Assembly (NCBI GenBank): GCA_035999765.1
Contig: CP108521.1
Coordinates: 4,526,001 to 4,590,000 of the forward strand
Length of the DNA stretch: 64,000 nt
Source: Streptomyces sp. NBC_01231
Lineage (GTDB): Bacteria > Actinomycetota > Actinomycetes > Streptomycetales > Streptomycetaceae
Reading direction: 5' to 3'
Positions 9,010-17,103 of this stretch are shown one piece after another; within the stretch, counting starts at the first letter, position 1; each line of letters opens with the position of its first letter. The notes under the pieces were generated by a model. That model saw nothing but the letters and a program-made list of their open reading frames with translations, did no database searches and was not told the DNA's origin. Position numbers and translations under genes: made by a program.

Positions 9010-10022
9010 GGTGCCTCCCTGGACAGCCGGTTGATCACCAGGACGGCGAGCGAGATGACCGCCGTCAACGCGATCGCCAGGGCGCTTGCCACACCGACCG
9101 CGCCGCCCCCGAAGGCCAGGCGGTAGATGAGGATGCCGGGCACGACGGTGCTGTTGCCCGGGCCTCCCCCGGTGGTGATGTAGATGAGGTCGAAGCTGGA
9201 CAGGGCGGCGATGACGGTGATGGACAGCGCCACCGCGAACTCCGGTCGCAGCAGCGGGACGGTGATCGCCGTGAACTCGCGTACCGGGCCCGCCCCGTCC
9301 ATCCGGGCCGCCTCGTAGATCTCCTGGTCGATGCGCTGGGTCCCGGACAGGAACAGCACCATGCACAGGCCCGAGACGACCCAGGTCCCGATCAGTCCGA
9401 CGGCCGGCAGGGCCCAGGTGAAGCTGCCGAGCCAGGCGTCGGCGAGTGTGCCCAGGCCGATCGCCCGCAGTGCCTGGTTGAGGACGCCGTCCTCGGCGTA
9501 CACCCAGCGCCACAGGATGCCGACCGCGACCAGCGGGATGACCTGGGGCAGGAACAGCACCGTCCGGACCAGGCCGGTGCCGCGGCGCCCGGCGCGCCGG
9601 GACACGACGGCCGCCGAGACCAGCCCCACACCGATCGGCAGGACGGAGAAGAACAGGATCAGCGCGCCCGCGTGCCAGGCGGCGTCGCGCAGCTGCGGAT
9701 CGTCGGCGATACGGCGGTAGTTGTCGAGGCCGACGAAGGACGGGAGGGTCACGCCGTCCCAGTCGAACAGCGAGAGGTAGGCGGTGTGCAGCAGCGGCAG
9801 TACGGCGAAGAGCGTGTACGGCAGCAGAGCCGGCAGCAGGTACAGCAACGCCACGGCCTGCCTGCGCCGGCGCCCGGACCGTGCCGTGCGGGGGTACCGG
9901 CGCACGGCGTCCTCCGGCCCGTGCTTCACCGGACGCGGGACGCCGGGAGCACGGGAAGCGCCGGATGTTCCGGATACTCCGGGCACTCGGCCTGGATCGG
10001 TCAGTCGGTCGGCGGTGGTCAT
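9006..10022 (-). CDS. ABC carbohydrate transporter permease (MalF type)
   Basis: 338-residue permease whose ATG overlaps the stop of the solute-binding protein gene (ATGA at 10019-10022). A Pro/Arg-rich tail of about 50 residues precedes the first helix (AVALLYLLPALLPYTLFAVLPLL). Next comes the family signature SLFDWDG...FVGLDNYRRI, then EIYEAARMDGAGPVREF as the EAA loop and ITTGGGPGNST before the last helix. It pairs with the MalG-type permease directly downstream. Confidence 0.93.
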   Translation of the reverse strand: MTTADRLTDPGRVPGVSGTSGASRAPGVPRPVKHGPEDAVRRYPRTARSGRRRRQAVALLYLLPALLPYTLFAVLPLLHTAYLSLFDWDGVTLPSFVGLDNYRRIADDPQLRDAAWHAGALILFFSVLPIGVGLVSAAVVSRRAGRRGTGLVRTVLFLPQVIPLVAVGILWRWVYAEDGVLNQALRAIGLGTLADAWLGSFTWALPAVGLIGTWVVSGLCMVLFLSGTQRIDQEIYEAARMDGAGPVREFTAITVPLLRPEFAVALSITVIAALSSFDLIYITTGGGPGNSTVVPGILIYRLAFGGGAVGVASALAIALTAVISLAVLVINRLSREAP

Positions 10023-11362
10023 TTCTTGTGGTAATTCTCGAAGTCCGCCTGGAGACCGGCCAGGAACTTGTCGGTGGTGACCTTGCCTCCGACGAGCAGT
10101 TGCAACTGAGTGGTGAGGGTGTCGCCCATCGTCGGGCTGGAGGAGTTCTGGATGAACGGCTGCAGACCGGCGTCCTTGACGATCGTCTGCCAGCCCGTCT
10201 GGACGTCGCCGATCAGTCCGCTCTGGCTGGGCATGGCGCCCGCGTCGGGGGCCATGAAGCCCGCCTTGGCGGTGATGGGGGCGGCCTGCGCGTCGGCGGC
10301 GAAGTCGAGGAAGGCTGCCGCCGCGGCCGCGTTCTCCGACTTGCTGGACACGCAGTAGTACACCCCGGCGCCGGTGGTGCGCAGCTTCCCGCCGGCGGTG
10401 ACGGGCGGCATGTTGAAGTAGCCGGCCCGCTCGGCCAGCCCCTTGGAGACCGCGGCCGCCGCCCAGTTGCCGCTGATCCGGAAGACGCCCCCGCCCTTGG
10501 CGAACGCGGCGGTGGCGTCGTTGTCGCTGACGCCGTTGACCTTCGGGGTGACGTACCCCTTGTCCACCCACCGCTTGAGTGTCTCGGCGGCTGTTCTGGC
10601 GCCCGGCAGCACGATCGTGGCGCCCTGGTGTCCGAAGGCCCACGCCTCGCGGTCCTTCGGCGTCAGGTAGGCCGAGAGCAGCACGTTGAAGGGGTGGTTG
10701 AGGCCGCCGTCGAGGTTGCCGGCGACGAGCGCGGTCTCACCGGCCGCCTTGGCCTTGGCGAACAGGGCCTCCAGCTCGTCCACGGTGGCCGGGGGGACGG
10801 TCAGGCCCAGCTTCTCGGCCTTGGCCTTGTTGTAGTAGACGCCCTCGAACGACAGGCCCGCCCCGACGCCGTACAGGTCACCGGCGCCGACGGTCTTGCC
10901 GTCCGGGGTGAGGGTGATCTGGTCCAGACCGGGGAACTTCTCCGCCCAGCCGTACTGCTTGCCGTATCCGTCGACCTTGAGCAGCAGCCGTCCGGGGACG
11001 AGGTTCTGCATGCCGGGGGTGAACTGGGCGATGTCGGGGGCGCCGTCGGCCGACATGGTGGTGTTGATGCTCTTGAGGTAGTCGTCCCAGCCCGTGTACT
11101 GGCGCTTGACGGTGATGTTGGGGTGCTTCGCGCGGAAGGCCGCCACGAGGCCCGGCGTCATGGTGGTGTCGTCGGCGTCGGCGACCAACAGCGTGATCTT
11201 CTTGTCGGTCGGTACGGCCGTGGAGGCGGGGGCCGCGCTGCTCGCGCCGGACGACGAGGCGCCCGGGGTGAGATCACTGCACGCGGTGAGTGCCGCGGCG
11301 CCGAGCGCGCCGGTGGCCGTGAGGAAGGTACGTCTCGAAAGGGACGACGGGCTGGGGCTCAT
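10019..11362 (-). CDS. Extracellular sugar-binding lipoprotein of ABC importer
   Basis: 447-residue family 1 solute-binding protein. The N-terminus SRRTFLTATGA resembles a twin-arginine signal and ends in a lipobox LTAC with Cys28 as the lipidated residue, so the protein is membrane-anchored outside the cell. The mature part has the two-lobe pattern of sugar-binding proteins (ITLLVADADDTTMTPGLVAAFRAKHPNITV; YGVGAGLSFEGVYYNK). First gene of a five-gene operon: binding protein, two permeases, two dehydrogenases. It is transcribed away from a ROK-type regulator and is probably repressed by it. Ligand unknown. Confidence 0.93.
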   Translation of the reverse strand: MSPSPSSLSRRTFLTATGALGAAALTACSDLTPGASSSGASSAAPASTAVPTDKKITLLVADADDTTMTPGLVAAFRAKHPNITVKRQYTGWDDYLKSINTTMSADGAPDIAQFTPGMQNLVPGRLLLKVDGYGKQYGWAEKFPGLDQITLTPDGKTVGAGDLYGVGAGLSFEGVYYNKAKAEKLGLTVPPATVDELEALFAKAKAAGETALVAGNLDGGLNHPFNVLLSAYLTPKDREAWAFGHQGATIVLPGARTAAETLKRWVDKGYVTPKVNGVSDNDATAAFAKGGGVFRISGNWAAAAVSKGLAERAGYFNMPPVTAGGKLRTTGAGVYYCVSSKSENAAAAAAFLDFAADAQAAPITAKAGFMAPDAGAMPSQSGLIGDVQTGWQTIVKDAGLQPFIQNSSSPTMGDTLTTQLQLLVGGKVTTDKFLAGLQADFENYHKK

Positions 11363-11720
11363 GAGGTCTCCCGGGCGTGGCGGGACAGCGGAAGCCGACG
11401 GCGGACCGGCGGCGGAGGCGCGAGGAGCGCGCGAGCAGTGACGCAGGGGTGACGCGAGAAGGCTGGACGGCGGCGGGGACGGGCCGGGATAGCGGCAGGT
11501 CCTGCGGGCGGCGTTGTCTCAGCGGTTCGACGGCGCGGTAGCGCCGTACCCCCAGGCCGCGACTGCCACGACAGTGCGCTAGTTCGATAAAGCAGTTGCG
11601 TTTTATAATCAGAGTGCGTCTGGTCCGCGTCAAGGACTCATGGCTGGATTGTTATCGTCGGGGCGGTTCGCGCCGGTCCCGTTGTGCCACTCCGCGTGCC
11701 GCTCCACAGGAGGTTGATCA
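11363..11720. promoter_or_regulatory. Divergent control region between sugar operon and ROK gene
   Basis: 358 bp without a gene. It contains a conspicuous AT-rich patch in otherwise GC-rich DNA at 11583-11610, including TATAAT at 11604-11609 and an imperfect inverted pair ATAAAG / TTTTAT. CGATAA (11585-11590) and TTATCG (11652-11657) are a wider inverted pair. These are plausible sites for promoters and the ROK operator; the exact operator cannot be fixed from one copy. Confidence 0.5.
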
Positions 11721-13028
11721 TTGGCCAGGTCCAGGGACCGCTCCCCGTCCACGGCTCCCGTCACGCAGGTGCTGTGGCCGCTCAGCGGGCCGCCGGAGCC
11801 GAGCTCCCCCGGGCAGGAACTGCCCACGGTGGTGGGCGTCGCGGACCTGCGTGCCACGAACGCCGCGGCCGTCCTCGCCGCCGTCCGCTCGACGGATCCG
11901 CACCCCAGGCTCTCCACCCTGGCCGAGGCAACCAAGCTCTCCCGCCCCACAGTTGAGGCCATCGTCGAGGAACTGACCGACTGCGGCCTCATCGAGGTCG
12001 CCCCGGCCGTGTCCGCCCGTGGCCAGCGGTCCCCCGGCCGGCCGGCCCGTCGGTTCCGCTTCCGGCCACACGCGGGCTTCGTGGTCGGCGTGGACGTACG
12101 GCCCCGGTCGGTGAGTGCCTGTCTGGCCGACCTCGACGGCCGGGCGGTGGCCGTCGAACGCAAGGCGGTGCGCGCCGACCTGGGCGGCCCGGCCCGGGCC
12201 CGCGCCGTCGTCTCGGTGGTACGGCGCGCGATCGACCGCGTAGGAGCCGACGCCCGGGTGTGGGCCGCGACGATAGGCACCCCCGGACTGGTGGACCGGA
12301 GCAACACCCGTATCCGGCAGGCCGACAACCTCAAGGGCTGGGCCGAGGCGGACGTCGTCACCACCCTCCGCGACGCCCTCGGCTGCCCGGTCGCCGTGGA
12401 GAACGACGCCAACCTCGCCGCGCTCGGCGAGCAGTGGCGCGGGGTCGGCGGCTCAGCCGACGAGATGGTCTTCGTCCTGCTCGGTGAACGCCTCGGCGCC
12501 GGCGTCATCACCGGGGGACGCCTGCTGCGCGGGCACCGCGGCGCGGCCGGTGAGATCGGCTTCATCCGCTTCCCCGGCGGCACCTCGTCGCGGCCCGGCC
12601 TCGAACCCCTGGTCACGGACGGCGTCGCCCCGGACAGCGTTGCCCCTGACCGGACGGACCCGGCCCGTCACACAGGTGCCGACCTCGTCCGTGCCGCAGC
12701 CGCGGGGGATCCGCAGGCAGTCGCCGCCATCACCTCGTACGGGCGGAGGCTGGCCGCCGGGATCGCGCCCGTGCTACTCGCGCTCGACCCGGCCCTGGTC
12801 GTGCTCGGCACCGGCCTCTTCGCCGATCCGGCCCTGCTTCCGGCCGGGGAGATCCTCCTGAGCGCCACCGAGGAGGAAGCCGGCAGCCTCCTCGTCGACC
12901 TACCGCGGTGGCGGCTGTCCTCCCTGGCCGACGAGGCCGTGATCACCGGCGCGGTACGTTTCGCCCTCTCCTCCGTGGAAGAGGTGCTCCGCACCCGACC
13001 GACCCTCCTTCCGGCCCGGGGGCGGTGA
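11721..13028 (+). CDS. ROK family transcriptional regulator
   Basis: 435-residue repressor of the NagC/XylR type. A winged HTH lies around residues 40-95 (LSTLAEATKLSRPTVEAIVEEL). It is followed by a ROK sugar-kinase-like domain (VENDANLAALGEQW; RGHRGAAGEIGFIRF). The phosphate-binding DxGxT is replaced (GVDVRPRS) and the zinc-binding CxCGxxGC cluster is missing, so it is probably a regulator with no kinase activity. The start is a TTG with a near-perfect AGGAGG at 11708-11713. Its divergent position next to the ABC/dehydrogenase operon suggests that it senses the imported sugar or a product. Confidence 0.88.
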   Translation: MARSRDRSPSTAPVTQVLWPLSGPPEPSSPGQELPTVVGVADLRATNAAAVLAAVRSTDPHPRLSTLAEATKLSRPTVEAIVEELTDCGLIEVAPAVSARGQRSPGRPARRFRFRPHAGFVVGVDVRPRSVSACLADLDGRAVAVERKAVRADLGGPARARAVVSVVRRAIDRVGADARVWAATIGTPGLVDRSNTRIRQADNLKGWAEADVVTTLRDALGCPVAVENDANLAALGEQWRGVGGSADEMVFVLLGERLGAGVITGGRLLRGHRGAAGEIGFIRFPGGTSSRPGLEPLVTDGVAPDSVAPDRTDPARHTGADLVRAAAAGDPQAVAAITSYGRRLAAGIAPVLLALDPALVVLGTGLFADPALLPAGEILLSATEEEAGSLLVDLPRWRLSSLADEAVITGAVRFALSSVEEVLRTRPTLLPARGR

Positions 13029-13212
13029 AGCCGGCGCCCTGGGCAGGCGGCAGGCGGGGCGTGCAGTGTGACGGGGCATGCAGCCTGACGGGCGGGCAGC
13101 TGTGCTGCCATGGCAGTTCACATATACAAGCCCTTCCCGTACACCTGTCCGACGATAAATGGGTATCAATCCACAGAAAGGCGATTCAGCGGTTTCCCCG
13201 AGGAGGGATGCC

Positions 13213-14355
13213 ATGCCCAAACGCCTGGTCATCTGTTGCGACGGAACGTGGAACCTCGCCGACCAACCGAGCAAGACCAATGTCGCCAAGGTCGCCCTGT
13301 CCGTACGCCCACGCTCCGCCGTGGGGACGGAGCAGCGCGTGTACTACCACGACGGCGTCGGCACCCGCCGGTGGGAACGCCTGCGGGGCGGTGCGTTCGG
13401 CGTGGGGCTGTCGCGGAACGTCACCGACGCCTACCGCTTCCTCGTCGAGAACTACGAGGTCGGTGACGAGCTGTACCTGTTCGGGTTCAGCCGGGGCGCG
13501 TTCACCGCCCGTAGTCTGGCCGGCCTGGTGCGCAACTCCGGCATCCTGCGCCGGGAGAACGCCGGCCGGTTGCGGGAGGCCTGGACCCTGTACCGCGACC
13601 GGACCGAGAAACCGAACGGCACGGCCTCGACCCTGTTCAGGCGGGCCTACTCGCACGAGACGGAGATCCGCTTCGTCGGTGTGTGGGACACGGTCGGTTC
13701 CCTCGGCATTCCGGCCCCGGGGCCCCAGTGGATCCAGCCGGCCGTGGACCTCGTCAACCGCCGCTGGGCCTTCCACGACACCCGGCTGAGCACCTGGGTC
13801 AACGGCGCCTTCCACGCGCTGGCCATCGACGAGCAGCGCACGGCGTTCCGGCCGACCCTGTGGCACCAGCGGCCGGGTGCCGAGGACAAGGGGCAGGAGT
13901 TGAAGCAGGCGTGGTTCACGGGTGTGCACGTCGATGTCGGTGGCGGCTATCCGGAGACGGGCCTGTCCGACCTCACCCTGCTGTGGATGATCCAGCAAGC
14001 CCTCAGATACGGCCTCGAGTTCGACTGGGAGGTTCTCGGCACGGCCGGTTCGGGGGTGACGGAACCTGACGACAGCGCCGCCTTCAGCGTCAGCCCCGCC
14101 GTCGCGGGCCACCTGCACGACTCGCGGACGAGGATGTACAAACTGAGCCCGCCCCTTCACCGGCCCATCGGAGCGGCGGCGGACGCACAAGGCCGTCCCG
14201 ACGGGCGGGAGTACCTGTCAGCGTCCGCCGAGGAACGCCGCGGCGACCCGCTCACGAACTACCATCCGCCACGACTCGACGCCTACCTCGCCGACCACGC
14301 GGAAGTGAACCGCGAACCGGTGCCCCGGTCGGTCGCTGAAGTACGCGACCCGTGA
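13213..14355 (+). CDS. DUF2235 alpha/beta hydrolase (Tle1-like phospholipase fold)
   Basis: 380-residue protein of the DUF2235 family, which shares its catalytic fold with type VI lipase effector Tle1. Start chosen at ATG 13213 because AGGAGGG precedes it and MPKRLVICCDGTWN is the family N-terminus. The probable triad is Ser93 in GFSRGAF, Asp159 in GVWDTVGS and His239 in GVHVDVGGG. No signal peptide or membrane segment is visible, so it is probably cytoplasmic. It follows the ROK gene by 184 bp and probably has its own promoter. Substrate unknown; in Streptomyces it is unlikely to be a type VI effector. Confidence 0.85.
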   Translation: MPKRLVICCDGTWNLADQPSKTNVAKVALSVRPRSAVGTEQRVYYHDGVGTRRWERLRGGAFGVGLSRNVTDAYRFLVENYEVGDELYLFGFSRGAFTARSLAGLVRNSGILRRENAGRLREAWTLYRDRTEKPNGTASTLFRRAYSHETEIRFVGVWDTVGSLGIPAPGPQWIQPAVDLVNRRWAFHDTRLSTWVNGAFHALAIDEQRTAFRPTLWHQRPGAEDKGQELKQAWFTGVHVDVGGGYPETGLSDLTLLWMIQQALRYGLEFDWEVLGTAGSGVTEPDDSAAFSVSPAVAGHLHDSRTRMYKLSPPLHRPIGAAADAQGRPDGREYLSASAEERRGDPLTNYHPPRLDAYLADHAEVNREPVPRSVAEVRDP

Positions 14356-14359
14356 GTGC

Positions 14360-14375
14360 GGCCGAACAGTCGGCC
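14360..14375. terminator. Small hairpin after DUF2235 gene
   Basis: GGCCGA-ACAG-TCGGCC, a perfect 6-bp stem starting 5 bp after the stop codon; the flanking region is GC rich. Likely terminator. Confidence 0.5.
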
Positions 14376-14404
14376 CTCCCGACCGGCCGCCCGCTGCGCC
14401 TGGA

Positions 14405-14539
14405 TCAGGTGATCCACATCTTGGCCGCCGCGACAGCCCGTTCCGGGGCGGCACCGTAGGCCGCGGCCAGGGCCCAGATCGCCAATACGACACAAATGCG
14501 ACGAGCGCATGTCAAAAACAGCTGTGTGGGGGTGATCAT
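14405..14539 (-). CDS. Short secreted peptide frame under CebR box; possible cellulase-gene remnant
   Basis: 44-codon frame starting ATG ATC ACC. The product is little more than a signal peptide: basic residues RR, a hydrophobic core (ICVVLAIWALAAAYG) and an AVA-type cleavage site, then only about six residues (ending KMWIT) before TGA. The codons (TTT, TTG, ACA, CGT, ATT, TGT, GTA) are less GC-rich than in neighbours. A perfect CebR operator lies 76 bp upstream on the same strand. Since CebR-controlled genes usually encode secreted cellulases or cello-oligosaccharide importers, this may be the surviving front end of a lost cellulase gene, or a genuine tiny exported peptide. The RBS is weak (GAGAG). 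Confidence 0.45.
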   Translation of the reverse strand: MITPTQLFLTCARRICVVLAIWALAAAYGAAPERAVAAAKMWIT

Positions 14540-14614
14540 GTGCGGCTCTCGCTCTCCGTTTCGACGAAAAGATGTCGATTCCGTGTCCCCGCCGGAGCGG
14601 CCGCCATGGTGCCA

Positions 14615-14628
14615 TGGGAGCGCTCCCA
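14615..14628. promoter_or_regulatory. Perfect CebR operator (TGGGAGCGCTCCCA)
   Basis: A 14-bp perfect palindrome identical to the described binding site of CebR, the LacI-family repressor of cello-oligosaccharide use in Streptomyces. It lies 76 bp before the short secreted frame on the minus strand and 161 bp before the glutathione peroxidase gene on the plus strand. No ceb genes are nearby. Confidence 0.85.
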
Positions 14629-14700
14629 ATACAAAGAACGAGGGACGGAAAGAACGAGGCCGGAAAGAGGGCAGTGAGGTTCTGGCCCGGCAAGGTGCGG

Positions 14701-14755
14701 CCGGTCCCGGCCAGTGCCGACCAGTGCCGACCAGTCCCGGCCGGTCCCGGCCGGT
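14701..14755 (+). repeat. 10-bp tandem repeat, about 5.5 units
   Basis: Imperfect 10-bp units CCGGTCCCGG, CCAGTGCCGA (twice), CCAGTCCCGG, CCGGTCCCGG, CCGGT... in a row, ending 34 bp before the glutathione peroxidase start. One unit per helical turn puts similar faces in phase. Confidence 0.8.
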
Positions 14756-14788
14756 AGGACGACACCTGGCGGAGTTAGCATCCGCTGC

Positions 14789-15304
14789 ATGACGACTTCA
14801 GACAGCAACGGTGCTTCCCCCTCTCCCCTCGACGTCGAGATCGGCGCCCTCAAGGGCGGTTCCGCGGACCTCTCCCAGTACGCCGGCCAGGCCGTGCTGG
14901 TCGTGAACGTGGCGTCCAAGTGCGGGCTGACCCCGCAGTACACCGGGCTCGAGCGGCTGCAGGAGCAGTACGCCGGGCGTGGCTTCACGGTGCTCGGGGT
15001 GCCCTGCAACCAGTTCCTCGGGCAGGAGCCCGGCAGCGCCGAGGAGATCGCCGAGTTCTGCTCGGCGACGTACGGCGTGACCTTCCCGCTGACCGAGAAG
15101 GCCGAGGTCAACGGGGAGGGCCGGCACCCGCTCTACGACCGCCTGGTCGGCTTCGCCGACTCCGAGGGGCACAGCGGGGACATCCGCTGGAACTTCGAGA
15201 AGTTCCTGATCGGCCGCGACGGCGAGGTCGTGGCGCGCTTCTCGCCGCAGACCGAGCCGGAGTCGGCGGAGTTGGTGGCGGCCGTGGAGAAGGCGCTCGC
15301 CTAG
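14789..15304 (+). CDS. Glutathione peroxidase-type thiol peroxidase
   Basis: 171-residue Cys-type GPx, cytoplasmic, that reduces hydroperoxides, in bacteria usually with thioredoxin. Peroxidatic Cys45 sits in NVASKCGLTPQY. The second motif GVPCNQFLGQE supplies Cys73 and the active-site Gln79, and the third motif RWNFEKFLI supplies the active-site Trp/Asn. Start chosen at the ATG before TTSDSNG; an upstream in-frame extension encodes only the 10-bp repeat region. TAGCAT ends 7 bp before the ATG with no good Shine-Dalgarno, which fits a leaderless transcript. Confidence 0.93.
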   Translation: MTTSDSNGASPSPLDVEIGALKGGSADLSQYAGQAVLVVNVASKCGLTPQYTGLERLQEQYAGRGFTVLGVPCNQFLGQEPGSAEEIAEFCSATYGVTFPLTEKAEVNGEGRHPLYDRLVGFADSEGHSGDIRWNFEKFLIGRDGEVVARFSPQTEPESAELVAAVEKALA

Positions 15305-15369
15305 AGAGCCTGTCCCTCGCCCGCCGGGCCGGGCGCCGGATGGCCCGTGCGCCGGATGCGGGCAGAGCC

Positions 15370-15410
15370 GAGCCCTCTCGGCAAGGACGGCGATCTGGTC
15401 GAGAGGGCTC
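15370..15410. terminator. Terminator hairpin between GPx and DUF397 genes
   Basis: GAGCCCTCTC (15370-15379) and GAGAGGGCTC (15401-15410) form a perfect 10-bp stem with a 21-nt loop between convergent genes. No other gene is visible in 15305-15479. Confidence 0.65.
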
Positions 15411-15479
15411 CTGGCTGTTGCTTGTGCAGTTGTCGGTGACGCACTCGGCTCGGGAGCGGGACCAGGAGGAACCGCTCCC

Positions 15480-15674
15480 TTACGCCTTGACCGACGCCAC
15501 GAAGGCGTTCCACGCGTCCGCGGGGAACCGCACCTTGACCCCGTCGGGGCCGACCTTGGTGTCCCCCACGTCCAGCGACGTCTCAGTGGTGGACCTGACC
15601 ATCACACAGGCGCCGTTGTTGTTCGTGTAGGAGGACGTCAGCCACGTATCGGTGGCACCCAGGCGAATTGCCAT
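15480..15674 (-). CDS. DUF397 domain protein
   Basis: 64-residue small protein of the DUF397 family, recognisable by TWLTSSYTNNNGACVMV, DTKVGPDGVKVRFPADAW and FVASVKA. ATG chosen because GGAG lies 8 bp before it; a longer frame lacks an RBS. DUF397 proteins are typically encoded next to XRE/DUF5753 regulators in Streptomyces (WhiJ/AbaA-type loci). Here the XRE gene lies upstream on the same strand with a 191-bp gap. The molecular role is unproven; an antagonist of the regulator has been suggested for such pairs. Confidence 0.88.
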   Translation of the reverse strand: MAIRLGATDTWLTSSYTNNNGACVMVRSTTETSLDVGDTKVGPDGVKVRFPADAWNAFVASVKA

Positions 15675-15865
15675 GTTGTTTGCTCCGTTAGGCAGTAGCA
15701 CTGTTCGGATTGCGCCAACCTTTACTGATCGTTGGCGTGATCGACGCTACTCGCCGCCCTCACCTTTCGGAGCAGCCATTCACTCTTCCGTGCGGCATAT
15801 TCCACTTGGGTCTTCCCGGCGCGCCCGGGCCGGGTGTAGCATCCCCCGCCCCCGCCCGGGAAGGC

Positions 15866-16735
15866 TCAACCGGCGTACTCCCGGGCGTACTCCTTCGCCA
15901 CGTCCTCGATCAGCTGACGCGACTGGTCGACGTTCAGGGCCTGGGCCCGCAGGTGCTCGTACATGACCGTGTACTTCTGCACGTCCTGCGCCTTCTCCAG
16001 GTACAGGTCGCTGGTGACACCCTCCATGTACACCACGCTCGAGTCGGCCGCGTCGGCGAACTCCAGGATCGAGTACTGGCCGTTGATGCCGGGATGCGCC
16101 CCCACCTCGAACGGCAGCACCTGCACGGTGATGTGCGGACGCTGGGACACCTCGGCCAGGTACTCCAGCTGTTCGCGCATCACCTGCCGGCTGCCCACGA
16201 CCCGGCGCAGCGACGCCTCGTCCAGCACCACCCACAGCCTGAGGGGCTCCCCCGTGGCTGCGATACGATCCTGCCTCCGCAGCCTGACCTGCGCACGCTT
16301 GTCGATCTCGGTGTCCGACGTCTCCGGCGAACCGCCCCTGATGATGGCCTCGGCATAGGCGCGGGTCTGCAACAGGCCGGTGATGATCTGGGGTTCGTAG
16401 ACCCTGAGCGACTCCGCGTCGGTCTCCAGACCGATGTAGACGCTGTACGGGATGTCCCCGAACGCGTGCCACCAGCCCTGTTGCCGGGAGTCCTTGGCCA
16501 TCTGCATCAGCGACTCGACGATGCGCTGGTCCTCGACCTCGTAGACCCCGCACAGGTCGCGGACGTCACGCTGGCTGATGCTGCGCCGCCCGTTCTCCAG
16601 ACGGCTGATCTTCGACTGGGACACCAGCAGTCGCTCGGCGACTTCCTCGGCCGTCATGCCCTTGAGCTCACGGAGCCGACGCAGCTCCTGACCCAGCCGG
16701 CGTCGCCTGACAGTGGGATTGACATTGGACGCCAC
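15866..16735 (-). CDS. XRE family regulator with DUF5753 domain
   Basis: 289-residue WhiJ-like regulator. The HTH is at about residues 17-60 (TAEEVAERLLVSQSKISRLENGRRSI). It is followed by the DUF5753 ligand-sensing part (EPQIITGLLQTRAYAEAII; QVLPFEVGAHPGINGQYSILEF). The GTG start before ASNVNPTVRRRRL was chosen because GGAGG lies 10 bp upstream; an upstream ATG would add 13 residues without an RBS. It lies in the same direction as, and upstream of, a DUF397 gene, and it may control development or antibiotic genes as described for this class. Confidence 0.9.
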   Translation of the reverse strand: MASNVNPTVRRRRLGQELRRLRELKGMTAEEVAERLLVSQSKISRLENGRRSISQRDVRDLCGVYEVEDQRIVESLMQMAKDSRQQGWWHAFGDIPYSVYIGLETDAESLRVYEPQIITGLLQTRAYAEAIIRGGSPETSDTEIDKRAQVRLRRQDRIAATGEPLRLWVVLDEASLRRVVGSRQVMREQLEYLAEVSQRPHITVQVLPFEVGAHPGINGQYSILEFADAADSSVVYMEGVTSDLYLEKAQDVQKYTVMYEHLRAQALNVDQSRQLIEDVAKEYAREYAG

Positions 16736-17103
16736 GGGACGTGCACCTCCGGCTGCATGCCTCATCATTGCCACTTTGCGTATCTGCTGTTGAGCAGACT
16801 GCCACCAAGGGGCTTACTACCGCTGGGAAACGGTGGATATGCGCTGCGTGCACGGAGGTTGAAGCGTTTTCGGCCGTCTCGCTCAGGGCCGGATTCCCGC
16901 CCGGGTCCGGACATGCGGCCGCGCGGGGCGGCGGGACCGTTCCTCGTCCGGTGGCCCGGACGTACGGTCCCGTCACCCCGCGCGGACCAGCGGCTCCCGG
17001 ACCGGTCTGGGGGACTGCGGTGCGGCGCTCGGCGGTGCGTGGTGCGTGGTGCCCTGCTGCGGTGCCTCAATGCTGTTGTCGTGCCGTGCCGTGGAACTGT
17101 GGC
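16736..17103. other. Intergenic region upstream of XRE gene
   Basis: 368 bp between the GPP34 gene stop and the XRE start, both on the minus strand. It must hold the XRE promoter. I see no convincing gene on either strand. CCGTGG (17091-17096) and CCACGG (17112-17117) could pair as a weak hairpin reaching into the GPP34 3' end. Confidence 0.5.

Noticed and set aside
14714..14788. 25-residue N-terminal extension of glutathione peroxidase
   Set aside because: It translates the 10-bp tandem repeat; the family N-terminus begins after the ATG at 14789.
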